The notes under the pieces are model-generated. The model made no database searches. It was not told the origin of the DNA and saw only the letters and a list, made by a program, of their open reading frames with translations. From Actinomycetota bacterium (GTDB lineage Bacteria > Bacillota > Desulfotomaculia > Desulfotomaculales > Desulfocucumaceae), in contig JAMCVT010000037.1 of assembly GCA_023475565.1 (NCBI GenBank), positions 1 through 38,223 of the forward strand: a stretch of 38,223 nt of DNA, read 5' to 3'. The position numbers and the translations under genes are program-made. Shown here piece after piece: positions 7,225 through 16,266 of the stretch (the first letter of the stretch is position 1; the number at the start of each line of letters is the position of its first letter).

Positions 7225-8151
7225 GTGCGAAATTTCTTTTCCAGACTTATTAAAGACCAAAAGGGCATGTCTTTCTTCATAGTCTGCGTGGGTATAACCG
7301 CCCTCTTTGGCATGACCGCTCTGGTAACTGATTTCGGACGCATTTCCCTGGCCAGGCAGCGCCTGGTAAACGCTGCGGACAGCGCGGCTATGGCAGGAGC
7401 CAGGGACTTATGCTTCATCTCCGACCCCCTTACCCGTGAGCTGGAGGCCCGGCAAAGAGCTATAGATGTGGCCAAAGCCAACGGCGCCCCGGAGGAAGGT
7501 ATAACCGTAAATATAGAAAATTACAAGGTTTCCGTGGATGCTGAGCAGGACGTCAACCTGATTATGTCCAGGCTGTTCGGGGTTACCCAGAGAAATGTCA
7601 AGGCCCACGCCGCAGCCACGGTGGAAAGCGTGAAATCCTACCTGGGCATAGCGCCCCTCAGCATTAAGGATCAGACCCTTGAGTACGGGCAGATGGTCAC
7701 CCTTAAATTCGGCTCCCCGAATAGTGATACACCCGGCAACTTCGGCGCCCTGGCCCTGAACGGAAGGGGGAGTATGAATTACGAGTACAACCTGATCAAC
7801 GGGTCTCAGGAAACTGTAACTATAGGTGATGTACTGGAGACCGAGCCGGGCAACATGAGCGGCCCCACCGAGGGAATAGACGAGAGGCTCAGCCGGTGTA
7901 CAGACGGGTGCACCTTTGACAATTTCAGGCCTGGATGTCCTAAAATACTTGTCATTCCAATGCACCTGGATGACCCGCAAGGACGGGATACTATAAAAGT
8001 GACAGGCTTTGCCGCCTTTTTCGTAGACAGGGAAGCCACCCTTTGCCAAACCGATGAAATAAAGGGCTACTTTGTGCAGATGGCCTCTACGGGCAGTACG
8101 GATTCCAACAAACCTATAGTCAGCCTTTACGATGCAAAACTTGTCGAGTAA
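7225..8151 (+). CDS. TadG-like pilus assembly protein
   Basis: A 308-residue protein with one N-terminal hydrophobic helix (MSFFIVCVGITALFGMTALVTDFGR) and the TadG-type signature LARQRLVNAADSAAMAGARDL. The rest (about 80-308) would be extracellular. It has no recognisable von Willebrand A domain, unlike longer TadG proteins. Four cysteines occur in two close pairs or clusters (RCTDGCTF, RPGCPK) and another near the end (TLCQTDE), so disulfides are possible. The start is GTG 7225, with a strong GGAGGTGG 6-7 nt away. It sits between tadE and cpaB. Family membership is clear from the N terminus; the exact role in the pilus is not. Confidence 0.85.
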   Translation: MRNFFSRLIKDQKGMSFFIVCVGITALFGMTALVTDFGRISLARQRLVNAADSAAMAGARDLCFISDPLTRELEARQRAIDVAKANGAPEEGITVNIENYKVSVDAEQDVNLIMSRLFGVTQRNVKAHAAATVESVKSYLGIAPLSIKDQTLEYGQMVTLKFGSPNSDTPGNFGALALNGRGSMNYEYNLINGSQETVTIGDVLETEPGNMSGPTEGIDERLSRCTDGCTFDNFRPGCPKILVIPMHLDDPQGRDTIKVTGFAAFFVDREATLCQTDEIKGYFVQMASTGSTDSNKPIVSLYDAKLVE

Positions 8152-8172
8152 AGAACGCCGGGAGATGAAACA

Positions 8173-8874
8173 ATGAGAAAAAGAATAAACCTCATACTTG
8201 TTGCCGCCCTGCTATTTGGACTGGTGGCAGCATGGGGAACTTACCAGTACCTCAGGCACATGGAAAACACCTATAAAGCATCGGGGCAGTTCATACCCGT
8301 GGCGGTGGCCAAGGTCAACATCCCCGCCAGGCAGGTGATCAGCCAGCAGATGGTGGAATTCACCCAAATGCCCTCCAATTACGCAAACCCGGCCTCCCTC
8401 GGAAAGCCCGAAGAAGTAGTGGGCAAAGTAGCCAGGAGCGATATATACACCGGGGAGCAGGTTTTGAAGAATAACATCGCCAGCCCCAACGATCCGGCCG
8501 AGGGACTGGCCATGACGGTGGAGCCCGGCCGGAGAGCCATGACCGTGGCCATAAACGATATTACAGGGGTGGCCGGACTTTTAAGGCCCGGTGACCAGGT
8601 GGATGTTTTAGGCACTCTCCCCGTGGGGAACCAGACCATAACGTCACTAATCGTGCAGAATATAAGAATACTGGCGGTAAATAAAAGCACTTCGGCATCT
8701 TCCGACAACAAGCCGGGTCAGACCGGAACACTGACCCTCTCCCTGAGCCCCGGGGAGGCCCAGCAGTTAACTCTGGCCGCTGAAAAAGGCAGTATCCGGG
8801 TTCTCCTGCGGACTCCCGCCGACAAGGATTGGGTAAGTGTGCCGTCCACAAATGTCAACCATCTGGTCAGGTAA
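8173..8874 (+). CDS. cpaB: CpaB/RcpC-like pilus assembly protein with SAF domain
   Basis: A 233-residue protein with an N-terminal membrane anchor (INLILVAALLFGLVAAWGTYQYL), an SAF domain (about residues 40-105, VAVAKVNIPARQVISQQMVEFTQMP) and the RcpC/CpaB C-terminal domain (about 110-230, RRAMTVAINDITGVAGLLRPGDQVDVLGTL). In Gram-negative bacteria CpaB works in the periplasm beside the secretin. Here no secretin is encoded, so it probably acts at the outer face of the membrane or in the wall. It follows the TadG-like gene by 21 nt and precedes the ATPase gene. Confidence 0.9.
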   Translation: MRKRINLILVAALLFGLVAAWGTYQYLRHMENTYKASGQFIPVAVAKVNIPARQVISQQMVEFTQMPSNYANPASLGKPEEVVGKVARSDIYTGEQVLKNNIASPNDPAEGLAMTVEPGRRAMTVAINDITGVAGLLRPGDQVDVLGTLPVGNQTITSLIVQNIRILAVNKSTSASSDNKPGQTGTLTLSLSPGEAQQLTLAAEKGSIRVLLRTPADKDWVSVPSTNVNHLVR

Positions 8875-8899
8875 TCCAGTTAATCAGGAGGTGAAATTA

Positions 8900-10126
8900 A
8901 TGAGCACTATAACAGTTCTTATTGCCGATGACATTCCGGCAACCAGGGAAGACATAAAAAGGCTTTTATACTTCGAGGAGGACATAAAAATAATCGGTGA
9001 GGCCGGAGACGGCGATGAGGCGGTAAAACTATCCGACACCCTCAAGCCGGACGTAATACTGATGGATGTAAACATGCCCAAAGTGGACGGAATAAAAGCC
9101 TCCGAGATGATTACAGTGCGTAACCAGGAGTCCTCCATCATAATAATATCCATCCAGGGTGAGCAGGAGTACCTCCGCAAGGCCATGGCCGCCGGGGCCA
9201 GGGATTATCTGGTAAAGCCCTTCAGCAGCAGTGAACTGGCAGAAACCATCAGGAAGGCCAGCGACTACTCCCGCAAGCGGCGCCTCCGGCTGGTGGAAGG
9301 AGGCGGCCCCGCACCAATGGCGCCCCCCCGGGAGCCCGGCAAGATAATAACACTTTTCTCCAGCAAGGGTGGGGTTGGAAAAACCACAGCCGCCTGCAAC
9401 CTGGCCATAAGCCTGGTGCAAAAGGCCAGAAAAAAGGTGGCCCTGGTGGACATGGACCTCCAGGGGGGAGATATTTCAGTATTTCTTAACATTTCCGCCA
9501 AAGGAGGGCTGGCCGAGGTGGCCCTGGAGTCGGACTTCTCAGACCCTTCCCTGCTGGAGACCTACTTCTGCCCGCACATGTCCGGTATAAGGGTGCTGCC
9601 CGCCCCGGGATCGCCCGAGCAGGCCGAGCTGGTCACGGCCTCCCACGCCGAGGGCATACTGAAGGCCCTTAGGGATTCTTATGACTATATAGTGGTTGAC
9701 ACTGCGGCGGCTATAAATGATATCACTCTGGTCTGCCTGGAAATGTCTGACCAGATACTGGTGCTGCTCAACCAGGAACTCCCCTCCCTGCGGCACGCCA
9801 AGGTCAATATGGAAATATTGGAAAAGCTGGGCCTTACCTATAAAAGCCAGCTCATTCTGAACAGGTACCGTAATGACGGTCTCAAGCTGAAAGACCTGGA
9901 GAAAAATATAAACTCCACCATAAGCGTAACCCTGCCGGATGACGAGGAAACGGTGTCCGGGTCTATAAATAAGGGGCAGCCCTTTGTGATGACAAAGCCT
10001 TCCGCCGATATAACCACGCAGCTGGGGAACCTGGCCGCCACCCTGGCGCCAATCCAGGCCCAGGCCCGGGACGGAGTAGAGAACGCTCCCCGCAAATCAA
10101 TAATAGGGAAAATATTCAGCTTTTAA
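8900..10126 (+). CDS. tadZ: TadZ/CpaE-like receiver-ATPase fusion
   Basis: A 408-residue localisation ATPase of the pilus system. Residues about 1-125 form a CheY-like receiver and about 145-400 a ParA/MinD ATPase with the deviant Walker A FSSKGGVGKTTAACN. Many TadZ/CpaE receivers have lost the phosphoacceptor, but here the set looks complete: the acidic pair IADD (10-11), Asp56 in VILMDVNMPKVDG, a serine in IIISIQG and a lysine in YLVKPFSS. Phosphorylation control is therefore possible. The track opens at 8837 inside cpaB; the ATG at 8900 has a full AGGAGGTGAAATTA site and is chosen. The DegS-like kinase encoded upstream is one candidate donor (speculative). Confidence 0.93.
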   Translation: MSTITVLIADDIPATREDIKRLLYFEEDIKIIGEAGDGDEAVKLSDTLKPDVILMDVNMPKVDGIKASEMITVRNQESSIIIISIQGEQEYLRKAMAAGARDYLVKPFSSSELAETIRKASDYSRKRRLRLVEGGGPAPMAPPREPGKIITLFSSKGGVGKTTAACNLAISLVQKARKKVALVDMDLQGGDISVFLNISAKGGLAEVALESDFSDPSLLETYFCPHMSGIRVLPAPGSPEQAELVTASHAEGILKALRDSYDYIVVDTAAAINDITLVCLEMSDQILVLLNQELPSLRHAKVNMEILEKLGLTYKSQLILNRYRNDGLKLKDLEKNINSTISVTLPDDEETVSGSINKGQPFVMTKPSADITTQLGNLAATLAPIQAQARDGVENAPRKSIIGKIFSF

Positions 10127-10144
10127 GCCTGGAGGTAACGGCCC

Positions 10145-11518
<1,374 letters not shown>

Positions 11519-11565
11519 CCGGAAGCCGGAGGAGCCCGGCAAATCAAAACCAGAGGTGTGTGTTT

Positions 11566-12546
11566 ATGGCATCGGAAATATTGTACCTGCTGGTCCTTAT
11601 CTTTGGGTCCTGCTGCCTTTTTATCATCGGGCTGCACCATGCAGTCACCGGCTACAAGACCTACGATTTTAAGAAGCGCCTGAAGGATTTGAACAGGGAA
11701 AACGATCCCGGAGAAGCCCGGGAGGAGAAGTCACTTTCTCCCTCACAGCGGCTTTTATCCAACGTTTCACGGTCAGCCCTCAAAATAGGGCTCTTTAAAA
11801 GGCTGGCCAGAATGGTGGACAAAAACCTGGCCGGGGCCGACATACCTCTCAAAAGCGAGGAATATATAATTCTGGCTGCCGGACTGTCGGTGCTGGCGGG
11901 ACTTATGGCCTTTCTCCTTCTTTTGAACTTTATCCACGGGATACTGGCCGGGCTTATGGTAACAGTAATTTCAATCCTGTGGCTAAGGGTGGCCAAGGCC
12001 AGGCGCCTCAGCAAATTCAACTCCCAGATAGGAGATGCGCTGGTAATCATGTCCAACGCGCTGAGGTCAGGCTTCAGCTTCCTGCAGGCCATGGACATGG
12101 TTAGAAAGGAACTGCCCAATCCCCTGTCCAAGGAGTTTGGCCGCACCTTCCAGGAGATGAACCTGGGGACTGCCACCGAGGAGGCCCTGGGGAACCTCAA
12201 CACCCGGGTTAACAGCGACGACCTGGATTTGGTGATTACCGCCGTCCTGATTCAAAGGCAGGTGGGCGGTAACCTGGCCGAAATACTGGACAACATAGCC
12301 TCAACCATCCGGGAAAGGATTCGCATAAAGGGGGAAATAAAAACACTGACCGCCCAGGGAAAAATGTCAGGATTTGTTATAGGCCTCCTCCCGGTGGTCC
12401 TGGCCGTGGTTATGTCTTTTATATCTCCCGATTATATGAGTGTTCTTTTTACCACCCCCTTCGGCCTGGCCATGCTGGCCGGGGCCGTTATACTGGAAAT
12501 AATCGGTATTTTACTGATCAGAAAGATTATAGATATTAAGATTTAA
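11566..12546 (+). CDS. tadB: TadB inner-membrane pilus platform protein
   Basis: A polytopic membrane protein of about 326 residues with a T2SS-F (GspF-like) domain (about 165-290, FLQAMDMVRKELPNPLSKEFGRTFQEMNLG). Hydrophobic segments lie at the N terminus, around residues 105-145 and at the C-terminal end. TadB pairs with TadC to form the platform that couples the CpaF ATPase to the pilus. The track uses GTG 11560; ATG 11566 is preferred because AGAGGTG then has proper spacing. Confidence 0.93.
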   Translation: MASEILYLLVLIFGSCCLFIIGLHHAVTGYKTYDFKKRLKDLNRENDPGEAREEKSLSPSQRLLSNVSRSALKIGLFKRLARMVDKNLAGADIPLKSEEYIILAAGLSVLAGLMAFLLLLNFIHGILAGLMVTVISILWLRVAKARRLSKFNSQIGDALVIMSNALRSGFSFLQAMDMVRKELPNPLSKEFGRTFQEMNLGTATEEALGNLNTRVNSDDLDLVITAVLIQRQVGGNLAEILDNIASTIRERIRIKGEIKTLTAQGKMSGFVIGLLPVVLAVVMSFISPDYMSVLFTTPFGLAMLAGAVILEIIGILLIRKIIDIKI

Positions 12547-12562
12547 TGCGGAGGTGCTGTTG

Positions 12563-13480
12563 ATGCAGCTAATATTGGGATCGATTTTCATGGGGTCGCT
12601 TCTCCTTTTCCTTTATTTATACCACTTGCTGTTCGGTCATAAGCTTGAGATCTCCAAAAGAGCTGTGGAGGTCATGGGGCGAAAAAACCACAGCATCAGG
12701 GAAAAGGAGCTTAGCGAGTCCATTGGCAAAAGGGTTTTCAGGCCCGTGCTGAACAGGCTTGTAAAACTGAGCTCCCACCTGCTGCCTTCTGAAAAAGAGA
12801 CCCTTCTAAATAAGAAGATTACAGCCGCCGGAAGGCCGGGAGGGTACGGCCCAAGGGAGTTTATGGCCATTAAGCTCATATTCGCGGTATCGGGGCCGGG
12901 ACTGTTAATACTGGCCGATTCCTTTTTTGAAGTCGATTTCAATCAGTATTTCCTCCTGGTGGCGGCGTTTGCCCTGGGAGGCTGGAAGATACCGGACCTT
13001 TTCCTCCTGCAGAAGATAAGAGAAAGAAAAAGTGAGATTGAAAAGAACCTTCCCGATGTACTGGACCTCATAACGGTCAGCGTGGAGGCCGGAACCGGCT
13101 TTGACGGGGCGCTTTTAAAGGTTGTGGAAAAAGGAAAGGGCGCGCTGTCGGACGAGTTTTATATTGTCCTTCAGGAATGCAAAATGGGTAAAAACCGTAA
13201 GGATGCCTTGAGGGACATGGCCGACCGGGTGGAAGTCGATGACCTTTCCTCCTTTGTGGGATCAATTATAATGGCCGAGCAGTTGGGCATAGGAGTTGGC
13301 AACGTAATGCGCCTCCAGTCCGACCAGATGAGGCGCAAAAGGAGACAGAGGGCTGAGGAAACAGCCATGAAGGCCCCGGTAAAAATGCTGGTGCCGATGG
13401 TAACCTGCATCTTCCCCAGCATATTCGTGGTTCTGCTGGGCCCGGCCGCCATAAGCATCTACAATACATTTGCAGCGTGA
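12563..13480 (+). CDS. tadC: TadC inner-membrane pilus platform protein
   Basis: A protein of about 305 residues with an N-terminal membrane segment (LILGSIFMGSLLLFLYLYHLLFG), two more around residues 95-140, a T2SS-F domain (about 160-280, DVLDLITVSVEAGTGFDGALLKV) and a final hydrophobic helix (MVTCIFPSIFVVLLGPAAISIY). It is the partner of TadB. The track start GTG 12554 lies inside the ribosome binding site GGAGGTG; ATG 12563 follows it at normal spacing. Its stop codon overlaps the ribosome binding site of the DUF192 gene. Confidence 0.93.
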   Translation: MQLILGSIFMGSLLLFLYLYHLLFGHKLEISKRAVEVMGRKNHSIREKELSESIGKRVFRPVLNRLVKLSSHLLPSEKETLLNKKITAAGRPGGYGPREFMAIKLIFAVSGPGLLILADSFFEVDFNQYFLLVAAFALGGWKIPDLFLLQKIRERKSEIEKNLPDVLDLITVSVEAGTGFDGALLKVVEKGKGALSDEFYIVLQECKMGKNRKDALRDMADRVEVDDLSSFVGSIIMAEQLGIGVGNVMRLQSDQMRRKRRQRAEETAMKAPVKMLVPMVTCIFPSIFVVLLGPAAISIYNTFAA

Positions 13481-13490
13481 GGTGATGACT

Positions 13491-13835
13491 GTGCAGGTAT
13501 ACAACACCACCCGCGGTACAAGCCTGGCGCAGAGCGTCATCCTGGCAGACAGCTTTTTCACGCGGCTGAAGGGCCTGCTGGGCAGAAAAAATCTTCCCCG
13601 GGGGCGGTGCATGCTGATTAAGCCCTGCAGCTCGGTGCACACAATGTTCATGGCCTTCCCCATCGACATTTTATTCCTGGACGATAAAGGCAGGGTGGTG
13701 GCCATGTATGACAGCCTGCCTCCCTTCAGGCTTTCCAGGATTGTACATCAATCCCGGATGGTGATTGAGTTGCCCCCGGGAACTCTGGCCCTGACAAATA
13801 CGGCCGCCGGGGACATTATAAAGTTTTGCCAATGA
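13491..13835 (+). CDS. DUF192 family protein
   Basis: A protein of about 114 residues with the DUF192 pattern (SFFTRLKGLLGR, CSSVHTMFMAFPIDILFLDDKGRVV, ELPPGTLALTNTAAGDIIKF). The family is widespread in bacteria and archaea and its function is not established. No signal peptide or lipobox is visible, unlike many secreted members. Start choice: GTG 13491 has GAGGTGA at good spacing, while ATG 13485 is almost in contact with it. The gene begins inside the tadC stop region, so it is translationally coupled to the pilus operon. This suggests, but does not show, a role in pilus biogenesis. Confidence 0.85.
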   Translation: MQVYNTTRGTSLAQSVILADSFFTRLKGLLGRKNLPRGRCMLIKPCSSVHTMFMAFPIDILFLDDKGRVVAMYDSLPPFRLSRIVHQSRMVIELPPGTLALTNTAAGDIIKFCQ

Positions 13836-13868
13836 ATTACCAAATATTGAGAACAGCGAGGTGTTTTT

Positions 13869-14822
13869 ATGGCCAACAGGCTGGGCGCAAGGTCGATTAC
13901 TTTTAAGATGAGTCTCTACATGTCCCTGCTGATTGTCTTTCTAATGGCTGCTGTGGGCTGCGGCAATTATTACAACTCCAGGGAAACTCTGAGAATACAG
14001 GTTTTGGAAAAAGGCTGGGGCATAGTGCGGTCCGGATCGGCCTTCGCGGCAGAGCACCTGCAGACCGGAAACCCCAATCTACTGCAGGAACACCTGGAAA
14101 ACATCCGCGCCAACGATGATGTAAGCTTTGCGGCTATAATAAGCGCCTCCGGGAAAATTGTGGCCCACACCGACAAAAAACAGATCGGAAATAATATAAA
14201 CTTCGCTGAAGGGACCCCCACCGTCCGGTCGGCAGACGGGTACACCGATTTTCTCTCCCCCATTATCACCAATGGAGGCAGCACCATCGGCTTTTTCCGG
14301 CTGGGGCTGGACAACTCCAGGTACCAGCTGCTGCTGCAGGACATAATAATTAAAATGGTGCTCCTCTCCTTTGCGGCCGTAGTGGCCGGCATAATGCTGG
14401 CCAGGGTGATGGCGGGCCGTATTCTCAAAAAGCCCATCGGGGACCTTATGTCTGCCACCGAGCATATTGCCGCCGGTGATTTCGCCCACCACGTGCCTGT
14501 CCGCCACATGGATGAGCTGGGCAGCCTGGCCATCGCCTTCAACTCCATGACCGGCCACCTGGCCAACCTCTTCATGTCGGTGAGAACCAGCGCCAGTGAG
14601 CTGACCAGGTCAAGCCAGTTGATTCTAAGCCGCTCAGAGGACTTTAAGCGGGCGGTAGAGGAGGCCTGCCGGAAGGAAGACGGAAAAGAGGAGAGCCCTG
14701 CCGGGCCTGACGCCGAAAACAAAAAACAAATGGAGGCCCTGGAGGAAATCACCTTTTCCGCCCGGAAAATGGCCAGGCTGGTGGACAGGCTCAACAGCCT
14801 CTCCCTTCAGTTCAAGCTTTAA
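13869..14822 (+). CDS. HAMP-domain membrane sensor without output domain
   Basis: A 317-residue protein. It has a first membrane helix (about 14-34, MSLYMSLLIVFLMAAVGCGNYY), an extracellular sensor of about 120 residues resembling a single Cache/PAS-like fold (SFAAIISASGKIVAHTDKKQIG), a second helix (about 155-180) and a HAMP domain (about 182-235, KPIGDLMSATEHIAAGDFAHHVPVRHMDELGSLAIAFNSMTGHL). The remaining 80 residues are helical, with an acidic and Lys-rich stretch. They contain neither a histidine kinase nor a methyl-accepting signalling hairpin. It is the last gene of the Tad operon, 33 nt after the DUF192 gene. It may signal through a partner protein, which is inferred. Confidence 0.85.
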   Translation: MANRLGARSITFKMSLYMSLLIVFLMAAVGCGNYYNSRETLRIQVLEKGWGIVRSGSAFAAEHLQTGNPNLLQEHLENIRANDDVSFAAIISASGKIVAHTDKKQIGNNINFAEGTPTVRSADGYTDFLSPIITNGGSTIGFFRLGLDNSRYQLLLQDIIIKMVLLSFAAVVAGIMLARVMAGRILKKPIGDLMSATEHIAAGDFAHHVPVRHMDELGSLAIAFNSMTGHLANLFMSVRTSASELTRSSQLILSRSEDFKRAVEEACRKEDGKEESPAGPDAENKKQMEALEEITFSARKMARLVDRLNSLSLQFKL

Positions 14823-14830
14823 TGCCGTTT

Positions 14831-15025
14831 AAAGGAAAGGGGACACACCGAACAAGGAATGGGGACACACCTGCTGAAGTCTAGATAATTCTTTTAAGAC
14901 AGGAATGTCCCCGATCGGTACTGGCTTTGGGGTCAGAGGAATGTCCCCGATCGGTACTGGCTTTGAGGGTCGGAGGGATGTCCCCGATTGGAAATGCCTC
15001 TGGGGGTCAGAGGAATGTCCCCGAT
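14831..15025. repeat. GGGGACA element, copy B, with 36-37-bp tandem units
   Basis: After ggaaaggggacacacc and a second ggaatggggacacacctgctgaagt come four starts of agg[ag]atgtccccgat at 14901, 14937, 14974 and 15011, spaced 36, 37 and 37 bp. The spacer reads cggtactggctttgggg in the first unit and diverges later. The 14823-15154 gap holds this repeat and a terminator hairpin, and no gene is seen. The minus ORF at 14829-15029 is a shadow of the repeat. Confidence 0.88.
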
Positions 15026-15070
15026 GCATAGACGGCGGAATTCAGAATGTGTATGTATTGCTATAACGGG

Positions 15071-15108
15071 AAAAAGGCCGTGAGCTAAAATTCACGGCCT
15101 CCCCTTTT
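15071..15108. terminator. bidirectional terminator between Tad operon and toxin remnant
   Basis: aggccgtga (15075-15083) pairs with tcacggcct (15092-15100) around an 8-nt loop. A-run on the left and a cccctttt on the right allow termination from either side. Confidence 0.65.
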
Positions 15109-15154
15109 CTGCCTGTTCTAAAATATCTTTCCTTTCTCTTAAGCAGCCTGCTCC

Positions 15155-15436
15155 CTATTCAAAATTTCGTTTGCCGTGCGTTACCTGGGTAATATAGATG
15201 GCTTCCTGCCGTATCTGGTACATGATTCTATATGAGCCGTAGATAATCTCACGTGTGTTTTCCTCGCCGATTTCCGGCACAATCCGTCCACTCTATGGAA
15301 ATTGGGACAGCCTCTCTGTGGCCATAATTATATCGGCGGTAAATTTCTCGGAATAGTAAACTGAATCCCTGGCAATATAGTCCTTAATTGACTGTAAATC
15401 CTGAAAGGCCGGTTTTGTCCAAAGCACCTTTGTCAC
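15155..15436 (-). pseudogene. ParE/RelE-family toxin interrupted by a stop codon
   Basis: Reading the minus strand from GTG 15436 gives KVLWTKPAFQDLQSIKDYI...ATERLSQFP, a stop at 15293-15295, then in the same frame SGRIVPEIGEENTREIIYGSYRIMYQI...HGKRNFE and a stop. The two parts together make a normal ParE/RelE toxin of 93 residues. The interrupting codon is TAG exactly where the family usually has Glu (FPESGR), so one G-to-T change from GAG explains it. The start overlaps the antitoxin stop by 4 nt (GTGA). Neither piece reaches the ORF track limit. Possible readthrough or a sequencing error cannot be excluded. Confidence 0.88.
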
Positions 15437-15609
15437 TGCTGCCTGAGAAGTAAGCCTTTCACTTCATCCACCGTGAGAATATCTCCGTTTTCAATAGCGG
15501 CCATGGCTTTTTTATGTTTCTGTAAAACGTACAGCTCATACATAATATCTTCCAGCGTGGCGGTTTCCGGCAAACTGTTGATAAGGCTGATAACCTCTTG
15601 TTTTACCAT
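15433..15609 (-). CDS. small antitoxin of a type II toxin-antitoxin pair
   Basis: This 58-residue protein is too short for the ORF track. It begins at ATG 15609 with GAGGTGATGAATCG upstream and reads MVKQEVISLINSLPETATLED..., continuing IMYELYVLQKHKKAMAAIENG and ending EVKGLLLRQQ. The pattern (LPE.ATLEDIMYELY...AI..GD.LT.DEVK) is that of short antitoxins often paired with RelE/ParE toxins. Its stop overlaps the toxin start by 4 nt, the usual arrangement. It would bind and neutralise the toxin and probably repress the pair. Because the toxin frame is broken, it may now be an orphan. Family placement is by pattern and by partner. Confidence 0.8.
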   Translation of the reverse strand: MVKQEVISLINSLPETATLEDIMYELYVLQKHKKAMAAIENGDILTVDEVKGLLLRQQ

Positions 15610-15700
15610 CGATTCATCACCTCAAGAACATTGTACCACATATGTGTCTTTCATAGACCCCAAAGCTGACAATGCACAGAATTTCAGTATAAGCGTCTTT

Positions 15701-16108
15701 TCAGTATCTTCTTTTGTATAAGGTCACCGGGGGCTCCCCCATCCACTCGCCCAAATTTCTCCAAAAACCCACGTAGCGTTCCGGATACCTGTATTTCAAG
15801 TGATAGGGATATATGAGCAAAAGGCCGCTGAATATCAAATACACCAGCATCAGGATAAAGTAATAAGCGGGCTTATGTATATAATTCGATGTTATTAAAA
15901 AAAAGGTCCCACCGCAACAAATAATCAGCAGCCATACCGATCCATACCTGTCCCTGGTATAGCTGCCTACGGACTTCCAGACACCCCTGTAGCTGGAGGG
16001 GCGTTTATCCCGCAGGTAAAATGGATATAACAGAATAAAGGCTGCCATCAGATTTAACAAAACAATTACTATCCACAAAGTCACCACGACACCACCTATT
16101 TTATGCAA
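15701..16108 (-). CDS. small membrane protein with internal duplication
   Basis: A protein of up to 135 residues with about four hydrophobic helices and no family that I recognise. It contains two matching units: LLYPFYLRDKRPSSYRGVWKSVG (about 26-48) and LIYPYHLKYRYPERYVGFWRNLG (about 97-119), each after a pair of hydrophobic segments. The gene therefore looks like a duplicated two-helix module with a basic, aromatic loop. The start is uncertain. ATG 16108 has little upstream signal, whereas GTG 16087 or 16084 lies after AGGTGGT. It stands alone between the toxin-antitoxin remnant and a terminator. Its function is unknown. Confidence 0.65.
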   Translation of the reverse strand: MHKIGGVVVTLWIVIVLLNLMAAFILLYPFYLRDKRPSSYRGVWKSVGSYTRDRYGSVWLLIICCGGTFFLITSNYIHKPAYYFILMLVYLIFSGLLLIYPYHLKYRYPERYVGFWRNLGEWMGEPPVTLYKRRY

Positions 16109-16234
16109 TTAAGCTACCATATTAATTTATATTATTTTAACAGCCCAATTTCAACCACTTTTGTCTATAAACCACTGTCAGGTGTCTATCTTTTGGCCTA
16201 CACTGACTGAAAAGTGCGTCATGTGGTGAGACAT

Positions 16235-16265
16235 AAAACGGGGGCCTTCAAAGGCCCCCGTTTAT
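16235..16265. terminator. bidirectional terminator downstream of ychF
   Basis: aaacgggggcct and aggcccccgttt form a very stable stem with a 4-nt loop, immediately after the ychF stop codon on the minus strand. T-rich sequence follows in that direction. Confidence 0.85.
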
Positions 16266-16266
16266 A

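Noticed and set aside
8837-8899. Upstream extension of the TadZ-like ORF
   Set aside because: It overlaps the end of cpaB; the ATG at 8900 has a perfect AGGAGGTG and starts the receiver domain.
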